DNA from: an uncultured Pelagibacteraceae bacterium
Lineage (GTDB): Bacteria; Pseudomonadota; Alphaproteobacteria; Pelagibacterales; Pelagibacteraceae
Direction of reading: 5' to 3'
Assembly (NCBI GenBank): GCA_902604065.1
Contig: CACKXF010000003.1
Span: 1-63,207 of the forward strand
Length of the DNA stretch: 63,207 bases
Each line of letters starts with the position of its first letter. Position 1 is the stretch's first letter. Shown piece by piece: positions 1-8,092 of the stretch. A program made the translations under genes and the position numbers. The notes under the pieces were generated by a model that saw only the letters and a list, made by a program, of their open reading frames with translations, did not search any database and had not been told where the DNA came from.

Positions 1-657
1 AGCATGACCTGCTGCATAATCCCATTCATTAGCTCTTTCTCTAGCAGCATAAATATCAAAAGAACCTTTGGCTATAAGACAAAACTTATAAGAACTAGCA
101 ACTTTTGTAACTGATGAAACATTATATTTATTTAATATATTCATTATAAAACTAGATGGTTGTTCCACGCTTGATACTGCTGAAATATTTTTTCTATTAA
201 TTTCTTTTTTGCAATTTATTTTTTTCTCAATACCTGATTCTTTAATAAAACTTTTTCCTGTTCCGTAAGTATAAAATAACTGTTTTTTCTTTGGTACTCC
301 AACCAAACCTAGTACAGGCTTTTTATTAATAATTAAAGCTGCATTTAAAGTATATTCATCTTTTCCAGAAATATACTCTTTAGTACCATCAATAGGATCA
401 ATTAACCAAAATATTGAATTTTGATTTTTTTCTTTTATATTTACTGTTTCTTCAGATATTATAGGAATTTCAGGAGTTAATTCAGAAATCTTTTCACAAA
501 TCATTTTGTCAACTGCTAAATCAGCATTGCTTACTGGAGAGTTATCCTCTTTAATTTCAATCTTTAAACCCTTCTTATATAAATCAATCGATTGTTGCCC
601 AGCAATTTCAAAAGTTGGTATTAATTCCTCAGTAATTTTTTTAAAATCAATATTCAT
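1..657 (-). CDS. cysQ: 3'(2'),5'-bisphosphate nucleotidase CysQ (3' end outside window)
   Basis: I translated this by eye on the minus strand; 219 codons are visible and the frame runs off the left edge. The protein belongs to the inositol-monophosphatase fold. The metal-binding DPIDGTKEY motif lies in the middle and the conserved NEWDYAAGHA segment lies at the window edge, so only a short C-terminus is missing compared with the roughly 250-residue family. CysQ removes the 3' phosphate from 3'-phosphoadenosine 5'-phosphate or PAPS in the cytoplasm. The start ATG (655-657) overlaps the end of the upstream DUF3553 gene by 11 nt, so the two are probably translated together. A related phosphatase (SuhB-like) is less likely given the KEY motif. 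Confidence 0.88.
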   Translation of the reverse strand, partial: MNIDFKKITEELIPTFEIAGQQSIDLYKKGLKIEIKEDNSPVSNADLAVDKMICEKISELTPEIPIISEETVNIKEKNQNSIFWLIDPIDGTKEYISGKDEYTLNAALIINKKPVLGLVGVPKKKQLFYTYGTGKSFIKESGIEKKINCKKEINRKNISAVSSVEQPSSFIMNILNKYNVSSVTKVASSYKFCLIAKGSFDIYAARERANEWDYAAGHA

Positions 658-826
658 TTTTTTTTACTTTCTCTAAATCAACAAAATTTGCATCTAAAAC
701 TTGTTTACCATGGTTTTGAAAATTAACTGTTATTTTATTTTTAATAACTGACTGTATTTGGCCAATTCCCCACTGCTTATTTTTTGGGTTTATAACAAAG
801 TCGCCTGGTTCAAGATCTAATTGCAT
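647..826 (-). CDS. DUF3553 small protein (59 aa)
   Basis: This 59-residue frame starts MQLDLEPGDFVINP and includes WGIGQIQSV and a VNFQNHGKQ stretch, the pattern of DUF3553, a short all-beta domain also found next to UvrD-like helicases. The stop (647-649) lies inside the cysQ start region, an 11-nt overlap that supports cotranscription. It has no signal peptide or membrane segment. Its molecular role is unknown; the SH3-like or CarD-like composition could suit nucleic-acid or protein binding, but that is inference. It is divergent from mnmA, with 37 nt between the two starts. Confidence 0.75.
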   Translation of the reverse strand: MQLDLEPGDFVINPKNKQWGIGQIQSVIKNKITVNFQNHGKQVLDANFVDLEKVKKNEY

Positions 827-863
827 TATGGAAAATGAGTAATATATATATTATATACATTAT

Positions 864-1994
864 ATGATTAATTCTCTAGGAATAAATAAAACTAAAAAAA
901 ATACCAAAGTAGTAGTTGCTATGTCAGGGGGCGTAGATTCTTCTGTAGTAGCTGGCCTCATGAAAGAAGAAGGTTATAATGTCACGGGAATTACTCTTAA
1001 GCTGTATGATGATGCTAAAAGCTCTAAACAAGGAAGACAATGCTGTGCTGGGCAAGATATTTTAGACGCCAAAAGAGTTTCAGAGCAATTAAACATCAAT
1101 CATGAAATACTATATTATCAAAAGAAATTTAAAACTGAGGTAATTGATAATTTTATAGATAGTTATTCAGCTGGAGAAACTCCTATCCCGTGCGTACAAT
1201 GTAATCAAACAGTAAAATTTAGAGACTTATTTAAATATTCAAAAGATCTTAAAGCCGATGTTTTAGTTACAGGTCATTATATAAAAAGAGTACAAAATAA
1301 TGGTAAAAGCTCAATGTATAGAGCTAAAGATTTTAATAGAGATCAAAGCTATTTTTTATTTAGCACTTCTCAAGAACAACTTGATTTTTTAAGATTTCCA
1401 TTGGGAGACATAGAAAAAAACGAAACACGAAACATTGCAAAAAAACTTAATTTAAATGTAGCTGATAAACCAGATAGTCAAGACATCTGTTTTGTTCCTA
1501 ATGGAGATTATAGTTCAGTTATTAAAAAATATAGACCAGAGTCTTTTAACGCTGGGAAAATTTTAGACGTAAAAGGTAATATAATTGGAGATCATGATGG
1601 TATAATTAATTACACGATAGGTCAAAGAAGAGGAATAAAAATAGCTAACAAAGAACCACTTTACGTAATTAAAATTAATAACAAAAATAATACAATAATA
1701 GTAGGTCCTAAAAATTCTTTAATAGTTAATCAAATAACCTTGAGAGATTTAAATATTTTAGGAAGCGTTGACGAATTTAAAAAAGAACTCAAAATCAAAG
1801 TTCGATCTACCGGAAAACTTTTAAGAGCTAATGTAAAAATTAATTCAAAAAAAGGTGAAGTGAGTATTTTAGAAGGAGAAAAAGGAATTTCACCAGGTCA
1901 AGCTTGTGTTTTTTATTTAAAAGATACTATTGGGGATAAAGTTTTAGGTGGGGGTTGGATTGACAAGACACATAATAAAAATTTATCCACTTAA
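864..1994 (+). CDS. mnmA: tRNA-specific 2-thiouridylase MnmA
   Basis: MnmA thiolates U34 of tRNA-Lys, Glu and Gln in the cytoplasm, using ATP and persulfide sulfur. The P-loop SGGVDSS occupies residues 21-27. The catalytic cysteines are in the CVQCN segment (near residue 110) and the QDICFV segment (near 208), and TIGQRRG and SPGQACVFY are typical of the C-terminal domains. At 376 residues it has the family length. The ATG at 864 leaves about 15 residues before the first strand, which is normal. It is followed by the structured RNA on the same strand and has no operon partner. Confidence 0.96.
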   Translation: MINSLGINKTKKNTKVVVAMSGGVDSSVVAGLMKEEGYNVTGITLKLYDDAKSSKQGRQCCAGQDILDAKRVSEQLNINHEILYYQKKFKTEVIDNFIDSYSAGETPIPCVQCNQTVKFRDLFKYSKDLKADVLVTGHYIKRVQNNGKSSMYRAKDFNRDQSYFLFSTSQEQLDFLRFPLGDIEKNETRNIAKKLNLNVADKPDSQDICFVPNGDYSSVIKKYRPESFNAGKILDVKGNIIGDHDGIINYTIGQRRGIKIANKEPLYVIKINNKNNTIIVGPKNSLIVNQITLRDLNILGSVDEFKKELKIKVRSTGKLLRANVKINSKKGEVSILEGEKGISPGQACVFYLKDTIGDKVLGGGWIDKTHNKNLST

Positions 1995-2039
1995 TTCACA
2001 GCCAAATTTCAGACAACTAATAAGTGATATAATTTTTTT

Positions 2040-2234
2040 TTCATATATGATTTACTTGAATTAATTAAGAGGCAACTCTTAACTGGCCAATTAAGGAAAA
2101 ACCGAGAGGTTCAAGCTTAAAGGGCAGAAAGGTCAACTGAGTAGCGCTAAAATGGTTGATCGGGCAGGTTCGGCGGTAGCGCCTACAACGACGAACCAAA
2201 ACTACTAAATTTCTGGGCGAAAGCCTAGAAATTT
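2040..2234 (+). ncRNA. Candidate structured RNA with three GNRA-capped hairpins
   Basis: No credible reading frame occupies this gap, but it is dense in helices. Three hairpins carry GNRA tetraloops: 2065-2082 (7 bp, GCAA loop), 2100-2111 (4 bp, GAGA loop) and 2207-2234 (12 bp with one G-U pair, GAAA loop). Other pairings are 2055-2060 with 2110-2115, 2131-2137 with 2155-2161, and 2167-2175 with 2180-2197 (partly). A TATAAT lies at 2028-2033, about 8 nt before the proposed 5' end, and the 12-bp hairpin could mark the 3' end. GC content is higher than in the flanks. I could not match it to tmRNA, RNase P RNA, SRP RNA, 6S RNA or a known riboswitch. Strand is inferred from the TATAAT. The last hairpin overlaps the stop codon of the convergent membrane-protein gene. 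Confidence 0.5.
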
Positions 2235-2937
2235 ATGTGGTTCTTTTCCAGAAAAAAAAAGTAAATAAATAAAACAATATTACACCTACAAAATAGTTCC
2301 ACTCAAGTGCATGTTTAAAATGTGTATTTCCTTTACTTATTAAAATCGGCAAACTCGCTATTGCCACAGTAACTAGCACTGAAACTAGTAATATTTTAGC
2401 TATTAGAATTTTACTATTGGTAATTTCTGAAATTTTATTTTTAATATTAAATAAGTAATAAACCAGTATTCCTTGCGCTATTAATTCAAAAATAATAAAC
2501 AACAGCAACACAACTCTTCTAAATAATTTATAAAGCTGAATATCAAATTTAACGCCTAAAAAAATTGAATGAATAATCAAAAATATAGCTGACAAAATAC
2601 CAAATAAACGAAATTTGTATTTAAAGTTTTCTGTATTTCTTAATTTACAGATTAAATTGTTATTATAGTTCCAATAATAAAATAAAAGAATACCAGTAAT
2701 AATCATTGAAGGTTTAAAAATTAAAAATTGAGGAAATGTTCTTGATGCCCTACTAATAGATACACTTCCATCTAGGTATGGGATCGTAAAACCTGATCTG
2801 CCAATTTGATTTACTTGAAAAATTGTATTTTCAAAAAGGTGATAATTTACTGAAATGAATAAACAAAGGTTGATAGCGACTAAAGGTAAAAAAAATATCC
2901 ATAAACTCAGTTTACGAATTTGAACTGTTTCTTTCAT
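2233..2937 (-). CDS. Six-pass membrane protein, possibly Frag1/DRAM/Sfk1-like
   Basis: This 234-residue protein has about six hydrophobic segments (near residues 10-30, 75-90, 108-128, 140-165, 175-198 and 212-230) and a short extracytoplasmic loop after the first. The loop carries IPYLDGSVSISRASRTFP, and HALEW occurs before the last helix, which recalls bacterial relatives of the Frag1/DRAM/Sfk1 family. That assignment rests on pattern memory only. No catalytic motif is evident. It lies 11 nt downstream of the 27-residue basic peptide gene and is probably cotranscribed with it. Its stop overlaps the terminal hairpin of the convergent RNA candidate. Confidence 0.7.
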   Translation of the reverse strand: MKETVQIRKLSLWIFFLPLVAINLCLFISVNYHLFENTIFQVNQIGRSGFTIPYLDGSVSISRASRTFPQFLIFKPSMIITGILLFYYWNYNNNLICKLRNTENFKYKFRLFGILSAIFLIIHSIFLGVKFDIQLYKLFRRVVLLLFIIFELIAQGILVYYLFNIKNKISEITNSKILIAKILLVSVLVTVAIASLPILISKGNTHFKHALEWNYFVGVILFYLFTFFFWKRTT

Positions 2938-2948
2938 ATTGATAAGAT

Positions 2949-3032
2949 TTATTTACGTTTATTTCTTTTTCTTGCTCTTCTTTTTTTTGAACCTATTTTT
3001 CGTCTTCCTCTATGTTTTTTTGGATAACCCAT
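2949..3032 (-). CDS. 27-residue highly basic peptide
   Basis: A short minus-strand frame begins MGYPKKHRGRRKIGSKKRRA and continues with further Arg, Lys and Asn for 27 residues; 18 of the 27 are Lys, Arg or His. It is preceded by a near-perfect ribosome binding site (AAGGAGG, about 7 nt upstream of ATG 3032), stronger than most in this window. This argues that it is a real gene although it is below usual length cut-offs. Composition resembles tiny ribosome-associated proteins such as bTHX or bS22, but I cannot assign a family. It precedes the membrane-protein gene by 11 nt. Confidence 0.65.
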   Translation of the reverse strand: MGYPKKHRGRRKIGSKKRRARKRNKRK

Positions 3033-3097
3033 ATTTTTGCCTCCTTTTTTATATCTAAATTTAATAAACTTATATAAAGTTCACTTATACTCTTTTT

Positions 3098-4273
3098 ATG
3101 AAAAAGTCTATAAACACATTTTTAAAACATACCGCTAAAGATTTTCACAATCAGTCTGTTAATCCACCAGTAGTTAGGGCATCAACAATTATTTTTAAAT
3201 CTTTACAAGACATTAGAAAGATGCAAAAAAAATATAAGAAGGATCCTAGAGGAGGCCACTTTGATTATGGCAGACAAGGAACCTCAACCACTCATATTTT
3301 GCAAAAAATTTTATCAGAATTGGAAGAAAGTTATCACACCTTTTTAACACCAACAGGTTTTGGATCAGTTTTTTTAGCAATTTTTAGTATAGTTCGTCCT
3401 GGTGATGAAGTTTTAGTTGCTGACCCTGTTTATTTACCAACTCGTATTTTCACAGAAACTTTTTTAAAAGATTTTAAAATTAGAACTAAATTTTATAATC
3501 CTCATGACTTAAAGACAATTTCACAAAATATAACTAGTAAAACAAAGCTTATTTTTGTTGAGTCTCCCGGCAGCAATACGTTTGAATTTCAAGACTTATC
3601 AAAAATTATAAAAATTGCGAAAAGTAAAAAAATTTACACAGCCATTGATAATACTTGGGCGACACCTTACTTCTTTAAACCAATAAAACTAGGATTTGAT
3701 ATGTCAATAGTTTCAGCAACAAAATACTACTCTGGACATTCAGATGTAATGGGTGGAAGTTTAGCCGTAAATAAAAAAGTTTTTAAATATGTTGAGCAAA
3801 CAAATAAGATAACAGGTTTAAGATTAAGTCCTGATGATGCATATTTAATTTTAAGAGGTTTAAGAACTCTTGATGTAAGGTTAGAAAAACATCAGGCTAA
3901 TGCAAAAAAAGTTGCTGCATTTCTTTCAAAAAATAAGAAAATTACATTACTTTATCCATATAAAAAAGATTCTTTTAATTTTAGAATGTGGAAAAAATAT
4001 TATAAAGGGGCATCTGGTTTGATGGGTCTAAGAATTAAATCAAAAAATAAAAATTCAATAAAAAAATTTGTCAACTCACTAAAATTATTTGGATATGGTT
4101 ATAGCTGGGGAGGATTTGAAAGCTTGGCACTACATCAAGAGATAGTAGAAAGAGGTTATAGGAGTTATCTTAACCTTAAAAAAGATGAACACATTGTTAG
4201 ACTTCATATTGGTTTAGAAGATGCCAAAGATCTTATCGATGACCTAAAAAATGCGATGAAATATATTAAATAA
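3098..4273 (+). CDS. metC: Cystathionine beta-lyase-type PLP enzyme
   Basis: This is a fold-type I PLP enzyme of the Cys/Met metabolism family (391 residues). It shows YGRQGTSTTH near residue 57, the cofactor-stacking region after PTGFGS, the aspartate in IDNTWATP and the Schiff-base lysine K209 in SATKYYSGHSD, with the C-terminal SWGGFESL. MetC cleaves cystathionine to homocysteine, pyruvate and ammonia in the cytoplasm. Family members also act as gamma-lyases or sulfhydrylases, so the substrate is not certain. The SWGGFES tail and DYGRQGT favour MetC over MetY. The MFS gene starts 1 nt after its stop, indicating one transcript. Confidence 0.87.
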   Translation: MKKSINTFLKHTAKDFHNQSVNPPVVRASTIIFKSLQDIRKMQKKYKKDPRGGHFDYGRQGTSTTHILQKILSELEESYHTFLTPTGFGSVFLAIFSIVRPGDEVLVADPVYLPTRIFTETFLKDFKIRTKFYNPHDLKTISQNITSKTKLIFVESPGSNTFEFQDLSKIIKIAKSKKIYTAIDNTWATPYFFKPIKLGFDMSIVSATKYYSGHSDVMGGSLAVNKKVFKYVEQTNKITGLRLSPDDAYLILRGLRTLDVRLEKHQANAKKVAAFLSKNKKITLLYPYKKDSFNFRMWKKYYKGASGLMGLRIKSKNKNSIKKFVNSLKLFGYGYSWGGFESLALHQEIVERGYRSYLNLKKDEHIVRLHIGLEDAKDLIDDLKNAMKYIK

Positions 4274-4274
4274 A

Positions 4275-5501
4275 ATGTCTGAAAAATTTATTAATAGTAG
4301 ATTAACGCTTATTGTACTTATTTCAGCTTGTTTAGTGATAATGATTTCTATGGGTCTTAGGCAGACTTTTGGTCTCTTCTTTCAATCTTTTGAAGAAGGA
4401 CTTGGATGTACTCGAACAGAGTTTGGTTTAGCAATCGGAATTCAAATGATTTTTTGGGGAATGTTTTCACCTTTGTTTGGATTAATTGCTGATCGGTTTG
4501 GGGGAAATAAAGCGGTTTTTATTGGATTTATAATTTTTGCTGCAGGTATATATATGCTGTACTCAGGACCTAATACAGGTATTTTTTTTCAAATTAGTTT
4601 AGGAGTTTTAATTGGTATAGCTCTAGGAGCTACAGCAATAAGCGTACCAGTTTCTGAAGTAAGCAAACACTTTCCAAATGAAAAGAGAACAATAGCAGCA
4701 GGAATGGTAACTGCAGCAGCCTCATTAGGTTATTTCGTAGCTCCTCTTTTTACAAAATATTCTTTAGGTGAATTTGGTTGGGAAGAAACTTTAAGATTTT
4801 TCCTTTATTTCATTTTAGCGGGATCTATAGTTTCACTTTTTATTTTTGCTCCAAAAAAAATGATCGATAAAAAAAAATTAATAATTAAAAATCAAACTTT
4901 TTTAGAGGCTTTCAAGGAAGCATTTTCTCATAAAGGCTACGTTTTACTTAATGCTGGATTTTTTGTTTGTGGTTTTCAAATCACTTTAGTAGCAACACAC
5001 ATTCCTGGATATATGCAAGAACGAGGTTTGGGCGGCTGGTCTGCAACAATAATTTTAGCACTAATAGGATTATTTAATATTTTTGGAACACTAGGTATGG
5101 GTTATCTAGGAACTAAATATAGAAAAAAAAATCTACTTTGTATTCTTTACGCATTAAGAGCTTTAGCGATAGCTATTTTTATTTTTTCACCCCCTTCAAA
5201 TGTAATGTCTATTGTGTTTGGAATTACTTTTGGTTTACTATGGCTTTCAACTGTTCCACCTACAAATGGTATAGTGGCTCAAGTTTTTGGGACCAAATAT
5301 TTAAGTTCACTTTTTGGCATTGTCTTTTTAAGCCATCAGGTTGGGGCATTTATAGGAGCTTATTTAGGAGGGTATTTTTATGATCAATTTGGTTCTTACG
5401 ATTATGCCTTCTACATGGCGATAGCGCTCTCGATATTTGCAACAATTGTACATTATCCAATAAACGAAGAGCCTATTAAGAGAACTGAAGTAACAATTTA
5501 A
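4275..5501 (+). CDS. Major facilitator superfamily transporter
   Basis: This 408-residue inner-membrane protein has about 12 hydrophobic helices. The MFS signature between helices 2 and 3 is visible (FGLIADRFGGNKAV) and a long basic cytoplasmic loop (residues about 195-210) separates the two halves. It resembles the oxalate/formate antiporter-like and monocarboxylate subgroup of MFS proteins, but the substrate cannot be read from sequence. It starts 1 nt after metC, so it may move a metabolite related to methionine or cystathionine metabolism; this is context inference only. Confidence 0.85.
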   Translation: MSEKFINSRLTLIVLISACLVIMISMGLRQTFGLFFQSFEEGLGCTRTEFGLAIGIQMIFWGMFSPLFGLIADRFGGNKAVFIGFIIFAAGIYMLYSGPNTGIFFQISLGVLIGIALGATAISVPVSEVSKHFPNEKRTIAAGMVTAAASLGYFVAPLFTKYSLGEFGWEETLRFFLYFILAGSIVSLFIFAPKKMIDKKKLIIKNQTFLEAFKEAFSHKGYVLLNAGFFVCGFQITLVATHIPGYMQERGLGGWSATIILALIGLFNIFGTLGMGYLGTKYRKKNLLCILYALRALAIAIFIFSPPSNVMSIVFGITFGLLWLSTVPPTNGIVAQVFGTKYLSSLFGIVFLSHQVGAFIGAYLGGYFYDQFGSYDYAFYMAIALSIFATIVHYPINEEPIKRTEVTI

Positions 5502-5529
5502 GGTTGTATTTTGAGTCTAAATTGGAATC

Positions 5530-5566
5530 AAAGGTGAATCAAAACAAGAACATCGCACCTTTTTTA
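5530..5566 (+). terminator. Possible rho-independent terminator after the MFS gene
   Basis: A 7-bp stem (5530-5536 with 5556-5562) closes a long loop of 19 nt and runs straight into a run of T. The loop is longer than ideal, so efficiency is uncertain. Its position 29 nt after the MFS stop fits the end of the metC-MFS transcript. Confidence 0.4.
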
Positions 5567-5648
5567 CTATACTTAATGTGGATAAAATATTATTCTATTT
5601 TCTAAGTTTAACCAATTTTAATATAGAATTAATTAACCAAGGAGAAAT

Positions 5649-6314
5649 ATGTTTTCACAAGAACTTAATAAAAAATTAGACCAATATCATTTGTTAAATC
5701 ACCCTTTCTATAAGTCGTGGAATGAAGGAAAATTAACTAGAGAAATAATTAAAGATTATGCTGAACAATATTATCAGCATGTAAAGGCGTTTCCAAGATA
5801 CATTAGTGCTACGCATTCAATTTGTGAAGATATTGAAAAAAGAAAAATCCTTTTAGAAAATCTTCAAGACGAAGAAAACCCAAATGCAGATCATCCAAAA
5901 CTTTGGAAAAATTTTGCATTAGCAATGGGAGCAGACTCAGAAAAAATTGAAGATGTTAAAAGAGAATGGTTTACTAATGATATGATTGAAAACTTTTTTC
6001 ATCAAGCTAGAAAATCATACGCTGAAGGACTAGCTTCTCTTTATACTTACGAAAGACAAATCCCAGAAATTGCTGAAACTAAAATAAGAGGATTAAAAAA
6101 CTTTTATGGAGTAACATCAAAAAAAGGTCTTGAATTTTTCGAAGCTCATAAGGCCGCTGATGTTATTCATAGAAAAGAATGCGAAAAACTTTTAGATGCT
6201 TTAACCGAGGAAGAAAAAGTTAAGGCGGAAAAAGCTTCTATGCTGACAGCAAGATATCTTTGGAATTTCCTAAGTGGAATGTCTACTAAACATAAAATAC
6301 AAGCTGCTGCATAA
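5649..6314 (+). CDS. CADD-family di-metal oxygenase, candidate pABA synthase
   Basis: The protein (221 residues) has the TenA/PqqC-like all-helical fold of the CADD family. Metal ligands known from chlamydial CADD can be placed at E75, H82, E135, H167, D171 and H174 with the family spacing (HKAADVIH near the C-terminus). The residues that CADD is reported to sacrifice or use while making p-aminobenzoate, a tyrosine and a lysine, fall at Y21 and K145 by the same offset. The likely role is PABA supply for folate made from the enzyme's own tyrosine, in the cytoplasm. A clear AAGGAG site precedes the ATG. The nucleotidyltransferase gene follows 8 nt later. Confidence 0.75.
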   Translation: MFSQELNKKLDQYHLLNHPFYKSWNEGKLTREIIKDYAEQYYQHVKAFPRYISATHSICEDIEKRKILLENLQDEENPNADHPKLWKNFALAMGADSEKIEDVKREWFTNDMIENFFHQARKSYAEGLASLYTYERQIPEIAETKIRGLKNFYGVTSKKGLEFFEAHKAADVIHRKECEKLLDALTEEEKVKAEKASMLTARYLWNFLSGMSTKHKIQAAA

Positions 6315-6322
6315 AAAATTCT

Positions 6323-6715
6323 ATGACAGACCAAATGAAAAACGATGGTCATGTCTGGGATAACAAAAGTCCTACAGCTCAAATGTTGGGAAGGTGGCAA
6401 CCTTGGCACGACGGTCATCAAAAATTATTTGAGGAAATTTTAAAAAAAACTGGCCAAGTCAATATTATGGTCCGAGATGTTCAAGGTGTAGATGATAACC
6501 CGTTTAATTTTGAAACAGTAAAAAAAAATATTTCAGAAGCACTTAAAGATTATCAAGGCAGAATAAAAATCTCTCTGGTTCCTAACATAACTAATATTTG
6601 TTATGGAAGAGGGGTGGGTTATAAAATAGAAGAAATAGTTTTAGATGAAAAGACACAACAAATATCTGCAACTAAAATTAGGGAGCAAATGAGAAAGGAA
6701 GGAAAGCTTAAATAA
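6323..6715 (+). CDS. Small HxGH-family nucleotidyltransferase
   Basis: This 130-residue protein is a minimal nucleotidyltransferase of the HIGH superfamily. The nucleotide-binding GRWQPWHDGH contains the HxGH motif at H29-H32, and the C-terminal ISATKIR segment matches the second signature, seen as ISSTxIR or SGTxxR in cytidylyl-, adenylyl- and sulfate adenylyltransferases. A CYGRGVGY stretch is distinctive. It is one third the length of a standard ATP sulfurylase. It sits between the CADD gene and aprM, so a role with APS (adenylylsulfate) is attractive but unproven. Other substrates such as a phosphoester headgroup or pantetheine phosphate remain possible. Confidence 0.7.
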   Translation: MTDQMKNDGHVWDNKSPTAQMLGRWQPWHDGHQKLFEEILKKTGQVNIMVRDVQGVDDNPFNFETVKKNISEALKDYQGRIKISLVPNITNICYGRGVGYKIEEIVLDEKTQQISATKIREQMRKEGKLK

Positions 6716-6766
6716 TTGAGAACTGTTCTCACTTGACCTCTATTAATCAAACTACTAAAATTCATT

Positions 6767-7558
6767 ATGTTAATCATAAATCCATTCTCTGAACTGACAA
6801 ATGTAATTCCAGTTTCATTCTTGCAATTTTTTGTTATTGCTATGATCTTATTAATTATCATAGGAACAGGTTTAGATATGCTGCATAAAAAAAATGTAGT
6901 TTATTTTTTTAGAAACGCTCAAAAGGCAAAAAAGTCTGCAAAAACTGAACTAAGCACCGGAAAGAAAACAGCTGTAATTTTAAAAACTGTTGCCAGCGAC
7001 ATTGCTACAACATCAGAACTTGGCTTTGGTAAAAGAAGATTAGCTCATGTTCTTGGAATGTATGGAACAATTATTTTTTGGATAGCTTCAGTGACTTTAA
7101 TATTCAAATATTCTGATGGTGTAGTAGCACCATCTTATATTCCGATTATGTGGCATACAGGAGCAATAATGACTTGTATTGGAGGTTATTGGTTTTGGTT
7201 TTTTTTAAGAGTAGATGTTTCAGCAGAGGCACATCCTTGGTATAGAATCATTACTGCTGATTTATTTGTTTTAGCCTTGCTTGCATGTGCTACTTTTGGA
7301 TTAGCTTGGTCATTTTTACAATCATCAGGAATGATAGGATTAAGTTACTTATTTTTAACTTTATTTATTCTTGCGAATCTTGCTTTATTCGGTGGAGTTT
7401 ATTGGTCTAAATTTGCTCATATGTTTTATAAACCAGGAGCAGCTATTCAAAAAAATTTAGCTGAAGCTGACGGATCCAGAGACAATTTGCCTCCACCAGC
7501 TGATGCACCAGAGCAATTTGGCCTTGGTATTAAAAGAGAACAACCAAAACATTATTAA
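6767..7558 (+). CDS. aprM: AprM, membrane partner of APS reductase
   Basis: The 263-residue protein has about five transmembrane helices (roughly residues 16-36, 98-118, 130-150, 164-186 and 192-215) and a cytoplasmic C-terminal tail rich in Pro and Asp. Several histidines next to helices (for example in AHVLGMYG, MWHTGA and FAHMF) could ligate haem b, as in QmoC or NarI-like subunits. It is directly upstream of aprB and aprA, which is the arrangement named aprMBA in sulfur oxidisers and SAR11. It is expected to pass electrons from AprBA-catalysed sulfite oxidation to the quinone pool. The assignment relies mainly on gene context. Confidence 0.75.
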   Translation: MLIINPFSELTNVIPVSFLQFFVIAMILLIIIGTGLDMLHKKNVVYFFRNAQKAKKSAKTELSTGKKTAVILKTVASDIATTSELGFGKRRLAHVLGMYGTIIFWIASVTLIFKYSDGVVAPSYIPIMWHTGAIMTCIGGYWFWFFLRVDVSAEAHPWYRIITADLFVLALLACATFGLAWSFLQSSGMIGLSYLFLTLFILANLALFGGVYWSKFAHMFYKPGAAIQKNLAEADGSRDNLPPPADAPEQFGLGIKREQPKHY

Positions 7559-7621
7559 CATCATGATTAATAAAACTAGTATATTATTTAAAGCTAATAT
7601 AAAAACTGAGAGGAAATAATT

Positions 7622-8092
7622 ATGTCTACTTTTGTATATATGACGAGATGTGATGGATGCGGACACTGCGTAGACATTTGTCCTTCAGACATTATGCATA
7701 TCGATGAAACCATCCGAAGAGCAAAAAATATTGAACCTAATTTTTGTTGGGAATGTTACTCTTGTGTAAAAGCATGTCCTAATCATGCTATCGATGTTAG
7801 AGGTTATGCAGATTTTGCACCTATGGGCCACAGCGTAAGAGTAAGAAGAGAGGAAGAAAAAGGGACTATATCTTGGAAAATAAAATTCAGAAATGGAACA
7901 GAAAAAGATTTTGTTTCACCTATCACAACTAAACCTTGGGGAAAGTTTATTCCTAAATTAGCAGAGGGAGATAAACCTCGACAAGGAGAAATGAATTCAG
8001 AAGTTTTATATTCAGAACCTGAAGGGTTAGATACAAAAAAAGATTTACCTACTATAAGCAAAAATTCTTTTAAAAAAGGTGTCTATTACTAA
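7622..8092 (+). CDS. aprB: Adenylylsulfate reductase beta subunit AprB
   Basis: AprB is the iron-sulfur subunit of dissimilatory APS reductase. Two [4Fe-4S] cysteine sets are complete: C10, C13, C16, C20 and C42, C45, C48, C52. The C-terminal tail, including MGHSVRVRREE and FRNGTEKDF, wraps around AprA in the family. The length of 156 residues is typical. It is preceded by GAGAGG-type Shine-Dalgarno bases and its stop overlaps the aprA start by 1 nt. It works in the cytoplasm with AprA and probably with AprM. Confidence 0.95.
   Translation: MSTFVYMTRCDGCGHCVDICPSDIMHIDETIRRAKNIEPNFCWECYSCVKACPNHAIDVRGYADFAPMGHSVRVRREEEKGTISWKIKFRNGTEKDFVSPITTKPWGKFIPKLAEGDKPRQGEMNSEVLYSEPEGLDTKKDLPTISKNSFKKGVYY

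Noticed and set aside
2040-2234. tmRNA, RNase P RNA, SRP RNA, 6S RNA or a B12/glycine riboswitch
   Set aside because: I looked for the tag-peptide frame, the conserved P4 motif, the SRP GGAA region and B12 or glycine boxes. None fitted well, so I left it unnamed.
5138-5383. Frame inside the MFS gene and many similar short frames opposite or inside genes
   Set aside because: They are out of frame with longer, recognisable proteins and have Phe/Tyr/Ser-rich compositions typical of shadow frames in AT-rich DNA.
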